Below, piece after piece: positions 9,120-16,968 of a stretch of DNA of 64,000 bases. The position numbers and the translations under genes are program-made. The notes below the pieces were generated by a model. That model searched no databases. It was not told the DNA's origin and saw nothing but the letters and a program-made list of their open reading frames with translations. Each line of letters opens with the position of its first letter. The first letter of the stretch is position 1. This stretch comes from Methanocella_A sp964548585 (GTDB lineage: Archaea > Halobacteriota > Methanocellia > Methanocellales > Methanocellaceae), in NCBI GenBank assembly GCA_964548585.1, contig CAZJRS010000005.1, positions 4,225 to 68,224 of the forward strand, read 5' to 3'.

Positions 9120-9998
9120 GTGAGTAGAAGTAACAAAAACACAGAAATCCGAATGCAGGCGATATTGTTCGCGGTGGTTGTAGCAATAACACTTCTGATA
9201 GGCAGCTTTACCATTTCCAATGCTCTCTCCACTAATGCGCTTAACCCGGGCTCGCCTACCGGCAATGTGATCGATGACATGAACGTCCCGGTCCACCTGA
9301 CACCGATGTTGACGACGGCAGATCAGGCAAGCGGTCGGACAACAGTCACCCCCGTGGTCCCGGAGGAACTGGAAAGCGCCACACTTAGCCTGTCAAAGCC
9401 CGGTGCAGCCAGTCTTGTCCCATACATCGAACGCGGTTTTGACCAGCCAGTGACCGCTTCGATCGCATGGTGGAAAGAGCCCGGCTTCTACGACAACACG
9501 ACGGAGTACAGGAGATACCTGAGATCGACGCCTGAGCAAAGATCTAACTACACAGAAGCCAGACGGGTATTCTTTAACTTCATTACGGATAACCTGGACC
9601 CGGCCATCGCAGCCTCGCCCCAGAAGGAGAAACTCATACTGTTCAGAGGTATCAGTGCTGGCCTCACAAAATCAGTGCTGGATAACGGCACTTACATAGA
9701 GCCAGCCTACCCGTCAACCTCGTATGATATTACACTCAGCCTCATCCTGTTTGGCGTCAGAGGAGATGACGGATATAAGAACGTGTTAGTCCTGCAGCGA
9801 GACGTAGGAAATAAATCGCTCTATGTCAACGAAGACCAGCGAGAATTCATACTGCCGAGAGACACGAACTGGACTGTCATCAAGGCGGTAAACGTAGATA
9901 ATCTAACCATAGAAGCTGACTTCCTGCTGCTGAGCAACAATAATACAACAGACAGTGTCAGCAAGGTACGATTGATATACATCAAAGAAATAGCCTGA
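9120..9998 (+). CDS. Secreted ADP-ribosyltransferase-like protein
   Basis: A 292-residue protein with an N-terminal signal peptide or anchor (residues 12-32) and a C-terminal domain that fits the R-S-E class of mono-ADP-ribosyltransferases. R176 lies in L-I-L-F-R-G-I-S, the S-T-S motif is at 199-201 in P-A-Y-P-S-T-S-Y-D, and a Q-x-E turn (Q240, E242) is followed by F-I-L-P-R. In the family these bind NAD and transfer ADP-ribose; Q-x-E rather than E-x-E is typical of C3-like, non-arginine-specific enzymes. The start is a GTG with GGTGAT upstream. The substrate is unknown. The family call is from motifs and order only. Confidence 0.65.
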   Translation: MSRSNKNTEIRMQAILFAVVVAITLLIGSFTISNALSTNALNPGSPTGNVIDDMNVPVHLTPMLTTADQASGRTTVTPVVPEELESATLSLSKPGAASLVPYIERGFDQPVTASIAWWKEPGFYDNTTEYRRYLRSTPEQRSNYTEARRVFFNFITDNLDPAIAASPQKEKLILFRGISAGLTKSVLDNGTYIEPAYPSTSYDITLSLILFGVRGDDGYKNVLVLQRDVGNKSLYVNEDQREFILPRDTNWTVIKAVNVDNLTIEADFLLLSNNNTTDSVSKVRLIYIKEIA

Positions 9999-10015
9999 TA
10001 CAAAGAGGTGATCTT

Positions 10016-10159
10016 ATGGAAGAGAAAAAGAAAAGCCGCTTCGTCATCGAAGAAGGTGACATCAAAATCACGGGTAAACACAAGCCGACCGAAGAAGAAC
10101 GGAAAGAAGCGGACGAGGTATTTGATAAGATCCTGAAGGATAAAAAGTCGAAAAAGTGA
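10016..10159 (+). CDS. Very small charged protein next to the ADP-ribosyltransferase
   Basis: A 47-residue frame, 17 bases after the ADP-ribosyltransferase-like gene and on the same strand, with a good GAGGTGAT site 5 bases before the ATG. The protein is almost entirely Lys/Glu/Asp (M-E-E-K-K-K-S-R-F-V-I-E-E-G-D at the start), with one predicted helix in the second half. It has no signal peptide, so it stays in the cytosol, unlike its neighbour. Co-transcription is likely; a role in controlling or shielding the enzyme is only a guess. Confidence 0.6.
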   Translation: MEEKKKSRFVIEEGDIKITGKHKPTEEERKEADEVFDKILKDKKSKK

Positions 10160-10210
10160 AGTGGCAGTACCCGGGAAGCGTCCGAAGCAGGGCACTCTGG
10201 GATTCCATAC

Positions 10211-10489
10211 TCACCCCTCACCCAGGCCGAGCCAGTAGCAGATCTCTTTTTTCTCCAGTCGGCTCACTTCGAAGTTCGCCTCGAGCTGGCGAAAGAGCAG
10301 CCGGCACTCAGGGGGCTCGCCAATGTTGATATAATGGGCCACAGCGACCGAATCGAAAATAAATCCGAGCGTCCTCATAGGCTGCAGGAATTTTTCATGG
10401 AAGTCCCGGTTTTCCATGCGGCCGGACGCCAGCCTCACATACAGCCGGGAGGAGTCCCGGTCAAGCCATACTTTCACGCCTGTGCTCAT
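10211..10489 (-). CDS. Hypothetical protein
   Basis: A 92-residue protein that I do not recognise. It has a beta-rich start (V-K-V-W-L-D-R-D-S-S-R-L-Y-V-R-L), two cysteines and a C-terminal helix (L-E-K-K-E-I-C-Y-W-L). The ATG at 10489 has no clear ribosome site. It is oriented against its neighbours. Coding is supported by the length of the frame and its balanced composition. Confidence 0.5.
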   Translation of the reverse strand: MSTGVKVWLDRDSSRLYVRLASGRMENRDFHEKFLQPMRTLGFIFDSVAVAHYINIGEPPECRLLFRQLEANFEVSRLEKKEICYWLGLGEG

Positions 10490-10656
10490 AGAATAGAATC
10501 AGACAACAGGATATAAAGGAGTGAGGAATAACCTACTCGAAAGTAAAGAGCACTGTCGATAAATTAGCCATATAAAAGCATATTGACGGCGAACCGCCGG
10601 GAAATTATTTGTATGCGGCCGTCGTATAGCACGTTGACCAAAGAGGGATGACGCTA

Positions 10657-11130
10657 ATGTCCAATCGATGTATCAGCCTCATTTTACTTATCTTACTCAT
10701 CTCAGCTACCGCAGGCTGTCTCGGCGGCGGAACACCCCCCGATTTCATGAACCAGTCAGATAAGTTCGATGCGGCCGTAAAAGAGTACGGTGCAGCCAAG
10801 AACCTGTACCATGATGGTAACTATACGGAAGCAAAAGCTGCATTCATCGAAGTCATCAAACAGTTCCAGGCGAATAAAACGGCATACGAGACCATAGTAA
10901 AGCAGAACATCACCAGCAAACAACTGTACATTGCGCAGAACATGGTCAAGAACTCGGACCAGTACATATATGCCGCCGCATTCATGCGAGACGCAGCCGA
11001 TGCCGGGGCCGGTGGCGATAAAGCCAAGGCATATTCGATAGAGTTGAGCGCCAGTGAATTTGAACAGGCAGCCAGGCTGAACTATGAGGATAACAAGAAA
11101 GAGATCCTGGCATTCAAGTACAGCCATTGA
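10657..11130 (+). CDS. Lipoprotein with helical domain
   Basis: A 157-residue exported lipoprotein. The signal core is I-S-L-I-L-L-I-L-L-I-S, followed by a lipobox-like A-T-A-G-C, so the mature protein would begin at that Cys and be anchored to the outer face of the membrane. The rest is helical and TPR-like (Y-G-A-A-K-N-L-Y-H-D-G-N-Y-T-E-A-K-A-A-F). The ATG at 10657 is preferred to 10648 by the distance from GAGGG. Function unknown. Confidence 0.7.
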   Translation: MSNRCISLILLILLISATAGCLGGGTPPDFMNQSDKFDAAVKEYGAAKNLYHDGNYTEAKAAFIEVIKQFQANKTAYETIVKQNITSKQLYIAQNMVKNSDQYIYAAAFMRDAADAGAGGDKAKAYSIELSASEFEQAARLNYEDNKKEILAFKYSH

Positions 11131-11231
11131 TACGATGGTCTGTAATTACTTGCAGTACCAAAAGACATTTGTGCCTATGTACCTATTGTGGCCGAGACTA
11201 TAAAAGCCGAAGGAACGTGGCAGAGGCGAAA

Positions 11232-11579
11232 ATGACCGAGTATAAACAAGTAGTTATCATAAGGACCGATCTGAAGATGGATAAGGGCAAGATGGTCGCG
11301 CAGGGCGGTCATGCATTCGTGAATTCGTCCAGGATGGCGAGTCCGGCGGTGTTTAAAGCGTGGGACGACCAGGGTTGTAAGAAGGTCGCCTTAAAAACCG
11401 ATTCCCTCGGAGAGTTATTAAAGTTGTTTAAGTCGGCTCAGGAGGATGGGTTGCCGTGTTTTTTAGTCAGAGATGCAGGATGTACCCAGGTTGAGCCAGG
11501 GACTGTTACCTGTCTTGGGATCGGGCCAGCCTCGGACAAAGATATTGACACGCTGACCCGGCATTTAAAGTTATTATAA
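11232..11579 (+). CDS. pth2: Peptidyl-tRNA hydrolase, archaeal type
   Basis: Releases peptides from prematurely dropped peptidyl-tRNA in the cytosol. The 115 residues match the Pth2 family end to end: Y-K-Q-V-V-I-I-R-T-D-L-K-M-D-K-G-K near the N-terminus, A-Q-G-G-H-A in the first helix, K-V-A-L-K, and the closing C-L-G-I-G-P-A segment. The start at 11232 (MTEYKQ) follows an AGAGG site; the frame upstream of it is not conserved-looking. Confidence 0.93.
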   Translation: MTEYKQVVIIRTDLKMDKGKMVAQGGHAFVNSSRMASPAVFKAWDDQGCKKVALKTDSLGELLKLFKSAQEDGLPCFLVRDAGCTQVEPGTVTCLGIGPASDKDIDTLTRHLKLL

Positions 11580-11884
11580 ATGCTGTGTTCAGTAACTCCG
11601 TTGCAGTTTAATCACTTGAGCTTGCTTTGCTTTAATGTGGCGGAAGAAAAAACACATTGATTTTTAAACGCCGAGACGACGCCAGGCAGGCTGTCCTATA
11701 ATTTATGGTGATTAACCATACAGCCATACCGGATAACAAACTCAGCCCTTGTATCGGAACGACTCAGCAACACGAACGCTGCGCTCTGCCAGTAAAAAGC
11801 GATAATAATCACCGACGACAATAATAGGCCTCTGTTTTAAGCCAATGCCCGCATAGTAAGAATTTAGGATAATGGAGGCGTAAG
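11580..11884. other. Intergenic stretch with a dispersed repeat
   Basis: About 300 bases without a gene. It holds one copy of a repeat (11761-11790) that recurs near 63727 and in part near 54810 and 5936. I see no other feature in it. Confidence 0.5.
11761..11790. repeat. Dispersed intergenic repeat, copy 1
   Basis: The block from GACTCAGCAA to AACGCTGCGCT, then CTGCC. It matches 63727-63755 at all but two positions over 29 bases. The run from AACGCTGCGCT through CAGTAAAAA also matches 54810-54833 with one difference. All copies lie between genes. Confidence 0.6.
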
Positions 11885-12217
11885 ATGGCAGGACTAATAC
11901 TGACAATAATTATGTTCGTTATCGCGTTGATCATTTCAACGGTAATTATCTATGTTGTCACGAAGCTGTTCGGTGAAAAAGAAGACATAAAAACGGCATT
12001 GATGGCAGCCGTGATTGGTACGGTCCTGTATGCCGTTGTTTATTATGTGATAGGGCACGGCTTGATAGCTTCAGTCATTGCGGGCATAGCATGGCTGATT
12101 GCGCTACGATACCTGTACAAGATAGGCTGGGTCAAATCACTTATAATCGCGGTCATTATATGGATTTTGGCCATGATTGTCGGATGGTTCCTGCCGACGC
12201 TGATAGGACCCATCTAA
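11885..12217 (+). CDS. Small integral membrane protein
   Basis: A 110-residue protein that is mostly membrane: four hydrophobic segments (about residues 3-27, 39-57, 60-77 and 85-108) separated by short charged turns (F-G-E-K-E-D-I-K). GGAGG lies 7 bases before the ATG. It has no recognised family and no clear partner; the upstream repeat-containing spacer separates it from pth2. Confidence 0.7.
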   Translation: MAGLILTIIMFVIALIISTVIIYVVTKLFGEKEDIKTALMAAVIGTVLYAVVYYVIGHGLIASVIAGIAWLIALRYLYKIGWVKSLIIAVIIWILAMIVGWFLPTLIGPI

Positions 12218-12230
12218 AGTAAAGGTTGAG

Positions 12231-12259
12231 TCAGGGGAACTTTTGTAAAAGTTCCCTGA
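12231..12259. terminator. Inverted repeat, probable bidirectional terminator
   Basis: TCAGGGGAACTTTT and AAAAGTTCCCTGA form a stem of about 12 pairs with one bulge around a TGT loop. It lies between the rightward membrane-protein gene and the leftward tRNA-Leu, so it could end both transcripts. Confidence 0.55.
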
Positions 12260-12279
12260 CAGTCCGTTCAAAACACCAG

Positions 12280-12364
12280 TGCGGGGGAAGGGATTCGAAC
12301 CCCTGAACGCCTGCGCGACAGGATCTTAAGTCCTGCACCTTTGGCCTGACTTGGTTACCCCCGC
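12280..12364 (-). tRNA. tRNA-Leu (TAA)
   Basis: A class II tRNA of 85 bases. The acceptor strands GCGGGGG and CCCCCGC pair, the anticodon loop is C-T-T-A-A-G-A (anticodon TAA), a long variable arm follows, and the T loop is G-T-T-C-G-A-A-T. The discriminator is A. The 3' CCA is not encoded. It lies just downstream of rpo3 on the same strand. Confidence 0.95.
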
Positions 12365-12478
12365 TTATCGAAAACAAACCGATTTGATACGGTAAGCGGA
12401 CTAATAATGACATTCAAGGTTAATAAAGTTAATTGTCATACGGCTCATCGATTAAAAGTATTCACCGCACATGTAATC

Positions 12479-12492
12479 TTTTAAAAAAAGAA
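12479..12492 (-). terminator. Poly-T terminator after rpo3
   Basis: Read leftwards, TTTCTTTTTTTAAAAG follows the rpo3 stop by about 25 bases; runs of T of this kind end archaeal transcripts. It would separate the uS13-Rpo3 operon from tRNA-Leu. Confidence 0.55.
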
Positions 12493-12517
12493 ACAATGCG
12501 TCCGCCAAAGCGGACGC

Positions 12518-13306
12518 CTAGAAAGCTTCCAGGGTTTCACTGAGTGCCGTAGCGCGGTCCTTCATGGACTTGGCGGCACGGGTGATGATTTCCTGGGCGG
12601 AGTACGATCCATCGGTCTCGACGGTAAACAGGAATGCCTTTTTATCCGAAGAGATTTCGATGGCACCGGCATCACAGATGTCGATGCACAGTTTGCACAT
12701 CGAGCACTTGTAATGGTCGGTGACCACGAGCTTGTTTTTATCGACTTTAAAGACGCCTCGCGGGCACTCGTCGACACATGCCTTGCAGGTGTCGCACTTG
12801 TCAGATACCGTTACGACGGGCACATTCTTGTAGCCGGCAGCGCAGACTGGCTGGTACTTGGCGTGCTCTTTGGAGAGACCTAGCCTTGCCACACAGCTTA
12901 CGACTACTTTCTGACCTTGCTTTAACTCGATGATGGGTACGTTGGCGTCTACTGGTACCGTGTCCGGGTCGGAGGACTTGAGTTCACTGGAGTGAACCAT
13001 GCAGGGTCCCTCGGCGGATAACGTCAAGGTGACCTGGCACAGGGCGCATCCTGCGCCCTTGCACTCGCACTCCGACTGGAGTTCGTACATATCGAGATTT
13101 GTCTTCAGCGGGATAAGACCGAGCCGGAGTGCCAGCATCTCGTCGAAGAGCACAGACGTGTTATCATAGAGGTCGACGTAGTCGATCGCCATTTTGGGCA
13201 CGTCTGCCATCATGGCCCTGCGCAGGCCGTTCGCGAAAGCCGGGGTAACATCGGTGAGGACGAACTTCGCCTTCCGATCCTTCAGCTCAATGATCTCCAG
13301 CTTCAT
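12518..13306 (-). CDS. rpo3: DNA-directed RNA polymerase subunit D (Rpo3), two-cluster type
   Basis: Assembly platform of archaeal RNA polymerase, with Rpo11 the equivalent of the bacterial alpha dimer. The N-terminal dimerisation domain has A-F-A-N-G-L-R-R-A-M. An inserted ferredoxin-like domain carries two full cysteine sets, C171/C174/C177/C181 and C201/C204/C207/C211, as expected for two [4Fe-4S] clusters. Length 262, full. It is the last gene of the leftward uS13-uS4-uS11-rpo3 cluster, one base from the uS11 gene. Two-cluster Rpo3 is known from Methanosarcina-type methanogens and may tie polymerase assembly to redox state. Confidence 0.95.
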   Translation of the reverse strand: MKLEIIELKDRKAKFVLTDVTPAFANGLRRAMMADVPKMAIDYVDLYDNTSVLFDEMLALRLGLIPLKTNLDMYELQSECECKGAGCALCQVTLTLSAEGPCMVHSSELKSSDPDTVPVDANVPIIELKQGQKVVVSCVARLGLSKEHAKYQPVCAAGYKNVPVVTVSDKCDTCKACVDECPRGVFKVDKNKLVVTDHYKCSMCKLCIDICDAGAIEISSDKKAFLFTVETDGSYSAQEIITRAAKSMKDRATALSETLEAF

Positions 13307-13705
13307 TTACACGCGCCTGCCACGCTTGCCGCCCGGAGCTCTGGTGCCGTCGTGCGGTATGGGTGTAACGTCTTCGATCCTGCCGATGCGAAGGCCTGCA
13401 CGGGCGAGCGACCTGATGGCTGCCTGAGCGCCTGGGCCCGGGCTCCTCTGGAGGTTGCCACCGGGTGCGCGTACACGGATGTGTACGCCGGCGATGCCCT
13501 TGGTCTTGATCTGCTCGGCCACGTTAGCTGCCATCTGCATGGCTGCATACGGCGAACTCTCGTTGCGGTCCTGCTTGACCACCATGCCGCCCGAGGTCTT
13601 GGCCAGCGTCTCTGCGCCGGTCAGGTCCGTGACGGTGATGATGGTGTTGTTGAACGATGAGAATATGTGCGCTACTGCCCACTTAAACTGAGGCTGTTCT
13701 GCCAT
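13307..13705 (-). CDS. rps11: Small-subunit ribosomal protein uS11
   Basis: Binds 16S rRNA in the platform of the small subunit. 132 residues with the archaeal hallmarks: H-I-F-S-S-F-N-N-T-I-I-T-V-T-D near the start, S-S-P-Y-A-A-M-Q-M-A, and the C-terminal D-V-T-P-I-P-H-D-G-T-R run with a basic tail. It lies between the uS4 and rpo3 genes, with 0-3 base gaps. Confidence 0.97.
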   Translation of the reverse strand: MAEQPQFKWAVAHIFSSFNNTIITVTDLTGAETLAKTSGGMVVKQDRNESSPYAAMQMAANVAEQIKTKGIAGVHIRVRAPGGNLQRSPGPGAQAAIRSLARAGLRIGRIEDVTPIPHDGTRAPGGKRGRRV

Positions 13706-13708
13706 TGT

Positions 13709-14323
13709 TTATCCCTCCCTGGGTGCCGGGGCTGCTGCCGGGGCTGCTGCGGGAGCTGCCTTCGGTGCTGCCTTCGGTGCCGGAGCTGCTGCAACGGGCT
13801 TCGTCATCAGCTTTTCTTTGGTGATCGGAGAGCCGATGTAGAAGCTGAGCTGGTCCTCTTCGCCCTTGAGCACAAGGTAGCCTGGCACATTCATCTTGCG
13901 GCCGTTGAGCGAGATGTGTCCATGGACGATGAACTGGCGTGCCTGCTTTACGGAGTTTGCATAGCCTTTCCTGTAGACGATGGTCTGCAGCCGGCGCTCC
14001 ATAATGTCCTCGACCTTGAGTGCAAGGATGTCTTCCAGCTTGGAGTCTTCCTTGAGAACGCCGAGGGTCTGTAGCTTCTGTACGATGTTCTGAGCATCCC
14101 TGATAAAGTGGGAGTCTTCCGGCAGGTTGCCGGCGCTCAATACACCCAGCAGTGTCCTGGCGTTGCCACGGTACTTCCTGAGTTCGGACGCATGCTTCCA
14201 GACGCTCTTCTTGTTCCTGAGGCCGTACTTCTTGACAAGCCCGGTTTCTTCTTCGATCCTCGCTTTCTGCCACGGGTGGTTAGGCGTGTCGTAGAGTTTC
14301 TTCATTCTTCCTGGGTATCCCAT
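13709..14323 (-). CDS. rps4: Small-subunit ribosomal protein uS4
   Basis: Early 16S rRNA-binding assembly protein. Starts MGYPGRMKKLYDTPNHPW, the archaeal form. The S4 RNA-binding domain falls at about residues 104-165 (R-R-L-Q-T-I-V-Y-R-K-G..., then H-G-H-I-S-L-N-G). The last 30 residues are an unusual A/P/K-rich repeat tail (A-A-P-A-P-K-A-A-P-K-A-A-P) outside the family core. Confidence 0.96.
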   Translation of the reverse strand: MGYPGRMKKLYDTPNHPWQKARIEEETGLVKKYGLRNKKSVWKHASELRKYRGNARTLLGVLSAGNLPEDSHFIRDAQNIVQKLQTLGVLKEDSKLEDILALKVEDIMERRLQTIVYRKGYANSVKQARQFIVHGHISLNGRKMNVPGYLVLKGEEDQLSFYIGSPITKEKLMTKPVAAAPAPKAAPKAAPAAAPAAAPAPREG

Positions 14324-14336
14324 TTAGCACACCTTC

Positions 14337-15005
14337 CTATTTCTTATCCTCTTTCTTTGCGCCAGCTCCGGGTTCGCCCTTCTTCCTGACGACGCCCACA
14401 GTTGCTCCGGTCCTGCCGGTGGACTTTGTCCTCTGGCCTCTGACCTTCTGGCCGCGCTCGTGCCTGATCCCCTTGTAGCAGCGGATCTTCTTCATGATGT
14501 TGATGTCTTCCTTGACACCCAGCGTGAGGTCGATACCGAACAGATGCCTGTCTTCACCGGTATAGATGTCCCTGCGCCTGTTGATCATCCATACGGGCAC
14601 GTTTGCCTCGATGTTCTCAACGACGCCCTTAAGACGGTCGACCTGTTCAGGTGGTAGGTAACCCATGGTTGCATGCGGGTCAACCTGTGCCTGGCGAGAG
14701 ATGATCTTAGAAATGCGGGGGCCAATACCCTTGATACCAGTCAGCGCAAACTCGACAGTCTTAGTTCCGTCCAGGTCAGCGTTGGCGATACGAACGATGT
14801 ACTTGATCTCGTCCTTTGGCTTTTCTTCAGCGGCAGGCTTCTTACCCTTACCGCCCTTCTTTGCTTCATCAGCAGGTGCATCAGTAGACTTTGCAGCCTG
14901 CTTCTTACCACCCTTCTTGGTGGCAGCAGCGTCGGCGGGAGCCGCATCAACGGTCTCTTCTGCCTTCTTCTGCTTCTTTTCAGTCTTATCGGTCTTTTCG
15001 CTCAT
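14337..15005 (-). CDS. rps13: Small-subunit ribosomal protein uS13 with long N-terminal extension
   Basis: Head protein of the small subunit, contacting tRNA and the inter-subunit bridge. The family core begins near residue 70 (Y-I-V-R-I-A-N-A-D-L-D-G), with the G-I-K-G-I-G-P helix-hairpin-helix and the R-G-Q-K-V-R-G-Q-R-T tail. Ahead of it sits an extra stretch of about 65 residues rich in Lys, Ala, Asp and Glu. The start at 15005 is supported by GGAGCTGA 6 bases upstream. First gene of its cluster. Confidence 0.94.
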   Translation of the reverse strand: MSEKTDKTEKKQKKAEETVDAAPADAAATKKGGKKQAAKSTDAPADEAKKGGKGKKPAAEEKPKDEIKYIVRIANADLDGTKTVEFALTGIKGIGPRISKIISRQAQVDPHATMGYLPPEQVDRLKGVVENIEANVPVWMINRRRDIYTGEDRHLFGIDLTLGVKEDINIMKKIRCYKGIRHERGQKVRGQRTKSTGRTGATVGVVRKKGEPGAGAKKEDKK

Positions 15006-15154
15006 TGAATCAGCTCCATTGTTCGCTCTATATGTAGTGCGTCTTTTAGATACCATGTCTTGATTGGTAGTGTCGATCGTATGCCGGCACAGCACTGACT
15101 GTTATATCTAAAACACCGATAGAATTAACAAATGTCAACTATCCTAATGCATTT

Positions 15155-15171
15155 TATTATATAAAGTTTTG
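15155..15171 (-). promoter_or_regulatory. Probable promoter of the uS13 cluster
   Basis: On the minus strand AACTTTATATAATAAAA is a strong archaeal TATA-like box, about 150 bases upstream of the uS13 start. Its leader would be long, so an additional promoter closer in is possible. Confidence 0.5.
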
Positions 15172-15403
15172 CGTGATTACAAGCCGGCTTCGCTCCTGCT
15201 TCGCCCCGGCTTCGCCGGTAAAGTGCAAGTTCGTCGCAAGCAAATACTCACACAGGTAAATTGCCCCATGGCAAAATATAGTCTCCGGTGCCCCTTATGG
15301 GCTTGGAATTACAATACTGGAATTGCAATTCTGACCATAACCGTTATAGCTGATACTAATTAAGTCGTATCTATAAACGAGCATAGCTCCGGCTGGTAGG
15401 TAG

Positions 15404-15979
15404 ATGTTGGGTTTATTCAGCAAAGGTAAATACGACAATCAAAAAGAGGTTGCACAGCAGGAGCCGGTGCTTCAAAAAAAGACGCAGTCAGCCAGTGTAG
15501 CCGATAAAAAGCCTTTAACCCAGCACGAAGCCGCAGGTTTTTTCGATTTTCAGAAGCAGGTTTATGACGTCAAAGAAGAAGTCATCATATCCATCGATAA
15601 CATGGACAAGCAGGGAGCCATAGACAAGCTGATCGTGCTCTCCAACCTGTCAGCTACTGCGATATACAATCACAACCTCAGAGAGATCGTCGTGGTAGAC
15701 GATGCGATCTCCGAGATCAAGAAGACGATCGACACAAAGCTGGCTTCGCTGAAAAAAACCACCAAGGAGAAAATATCTCCTGAAGCAGAATATTACACGC
15801 TGATCCGGCTGAGCATGATTCCGGTATGTTCTATGCTCAACGTATTAGATACGCATACTTCTACGGCGATATCGCAGGCCAACGACGAGATCGACGGAAA
15901 GATCCAGGAACTGCAGCGATTTCTAGTCGAGTACGAGACCCAGCTCGCTAAAGGCGAGCCTAAAAAAGCTAAAAAATGA
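15404..15979 (+). CDS. Helical hypothetical protein
   Basis: A 191-residue soluble, charged protein that I do not recognise. After a Gln/Lys-rich, probably disordered first 40 residues it is helical throughout (D-F-Q-K-Q-V-Y-D-V-K-E-E-V-I-I-S-I, then I-S-E-I-K-K-T-I-D-T-K-L) and ends in K-K-A-K-K. GGTAGGTAG precedes the ATG. The 240-base spacer before it holds only a short GGCTTCG repeat (15184-15215). Confidence 0.6.
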   Translation: MLGLFSKGKYDNQKEVAQQEPVLQKKTQSASVADKKPLTQHEAAGFFDFQKQVYDVKEEVIISIDNMDKQGAIDKLIVLSNLSATAIYNHNLREIVVVDDAISEIKKTIDTKLASLKKTTKEKISPEAEYYTLIRLSMIPVCSMLNVLDTHTSTAISQANDEIDGKIQELQRFLVEYETQLAKGEPKKAKK

Positions 15980-16060
15980 GGCCTGATGGCCTCAGAGAAA
16001 CTCTTTTTAAGTAATAGATTGAGCATTAGAGATAATAAGTATTACTGACCTACCATATAG

Positions 16061-16615
16061 TCAACCTAGCTGTTTTAGAATCTTACAAGGGTTCCCGGCA
16101 ACAACGACATGATCCGGCACATTTTTAGTAACGACACTACCCGCGCCCACAGTCGTATTGCTCCCGATGGTGACGCCTGGCAGGATGATCGCTCCCCCGC
16201 CGATCCAGACATTATCCCCGATAGACACAGGAGCCGACATCTCCCGACCGGACAGACGAACAGATGGGTCAGTAGGGTGAGAAGCCGCATAGATCTGGAC
16301 ATAAGGCCCCATCAGCACGTTGTCACCTATAGTGACCTTATTACAGTCAAGAATCACACAGCCAAAATTCATGTACAGCTTGCGGCCTGCGTGGATGTTG
16401 TAGCCGTAGTCGCAATAGAACGGTGGCTCGATCTCGTGGTCCGGGCCGAGGCTGCCGAAGAAGTCTTTCAGGATTTGAGAGCGCTCCGCAGTTCGATCGG
16501 GCATGGTGGAGTTGTAAGAGTGAAGTATATTCCGGGCACGTAAGCGATCGGCGACAAGCTCGGGGTCGGAAGCGAGATAGAGATCGCCGGCGAGCATTTT
16601 CTGTTTCTCGGACAT
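16061..16615 (-). CDS. Maltose/galactoside O-acetyltransferase-like enzyme
   Basis: Acetyl-CoA-dependent O-acetyltransferase of the left-handed beta-helix class. 184 residues: an N-terminal helical cap (M-S-E-K-Q-K-M-L-A-G-D-L-Y), then hexapeptide repeats (I-G-D-N-V-L-M-G, I-G-D-N-V-W-I-G-G-G-A-I-I-L-P-G-V, I-G-S-N-T-T-V-G-A-G-S-V-V). The catalytic His is in Y-A-A-S-H-P. The end A-G-N-P-C-K-I is typical of Maa/NodL. The likely acceptor is a sugar hydroxyl. It is the last host gene before the integrated element. Confidence 0.9.
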   Translation of the reverse strand: MSEKQKMLAGDLYLASDPELVADRLRARNILHSYNSTMPDRTAERSQILKDFFGSLGPDHEIEPPFYCDYGYNIHAGRKLYMNFGCVILDCNKVTIGDNVLMGPYVQIYAASHPTDPSVRLSGREMSAPVSIGDNVWIGGGAIILPGVTIGSNTTVGAGSVVTKNVPDHVVVAGNPCKILKQLG

Positions 16616-16682
16616 CAAGAGAAATAATAGCTGGTCAGGATATTTAGCGTATCCATTGAAAGTTTAGTAAAACAGAATATTG

Positions 16683-16743
16683 AAGGCGCCGGGGAGGAGA
16701 CTTGAACTCCTGAGAGACTTGCACCTCACAAGCTTTCCAGGCT
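16683..16743. repeat. Attachment repeat, left copy (61 bp)
   Basis: Perfect match to 36483-36543, from AAGGCGCC to TTTCCAGGCT. It covers the 3' part of tRNA-Ser(GGA), from the anticodon loop to a few bases past the gene. Beyond 16743 the two copies diverge completely. It marks the left end of the element. Confidence 0.93.
16687..16743 (-). pseudogene. Truncated tRNA-Ser (3' half), left by integration
   Basis: The 3' half of tRNA-Ser from the anticodon loop through the variable arm, T arm and acceptor strand. It has no 5' half: the sequence after 16743 does not pair. It is the duplicate made when the element integrated in the intact gene at 36487-36570. Confidence 0.9.
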
Positions 16744-16968
16744 CTTCTAAGGATACGACCCGGTGTTTTCGCTGTGCTGCGACCCGATATCTTGCTTTGG
16801 TAATGGTTGCATCGAGTGGTCTGGCGGCTTGCTATATACGCCTATAATGAATTATATAACGGCAACAGTTATAATATTAACCGGTTAAATATATATTGAA
16901 GTGCAAACCCAGTAATCGCTTATATATACTAGCGATATCAAAAACTGTTTTTATATTTGGGGGTTCTA

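Noticed and set aside
15169..15363. A 64-residue ORF between the uS13 promoter and the 15404 gene
   Set aside because: No ribosome site and a composition like spacer DNA; contains a simple GGCTTCG repeat.
16109..16647. Rightward ORFs over the acetyltransferase gene
   Set aside because: Shadows of a well-supported hexapeptide-repeat enzyme on the other strand.
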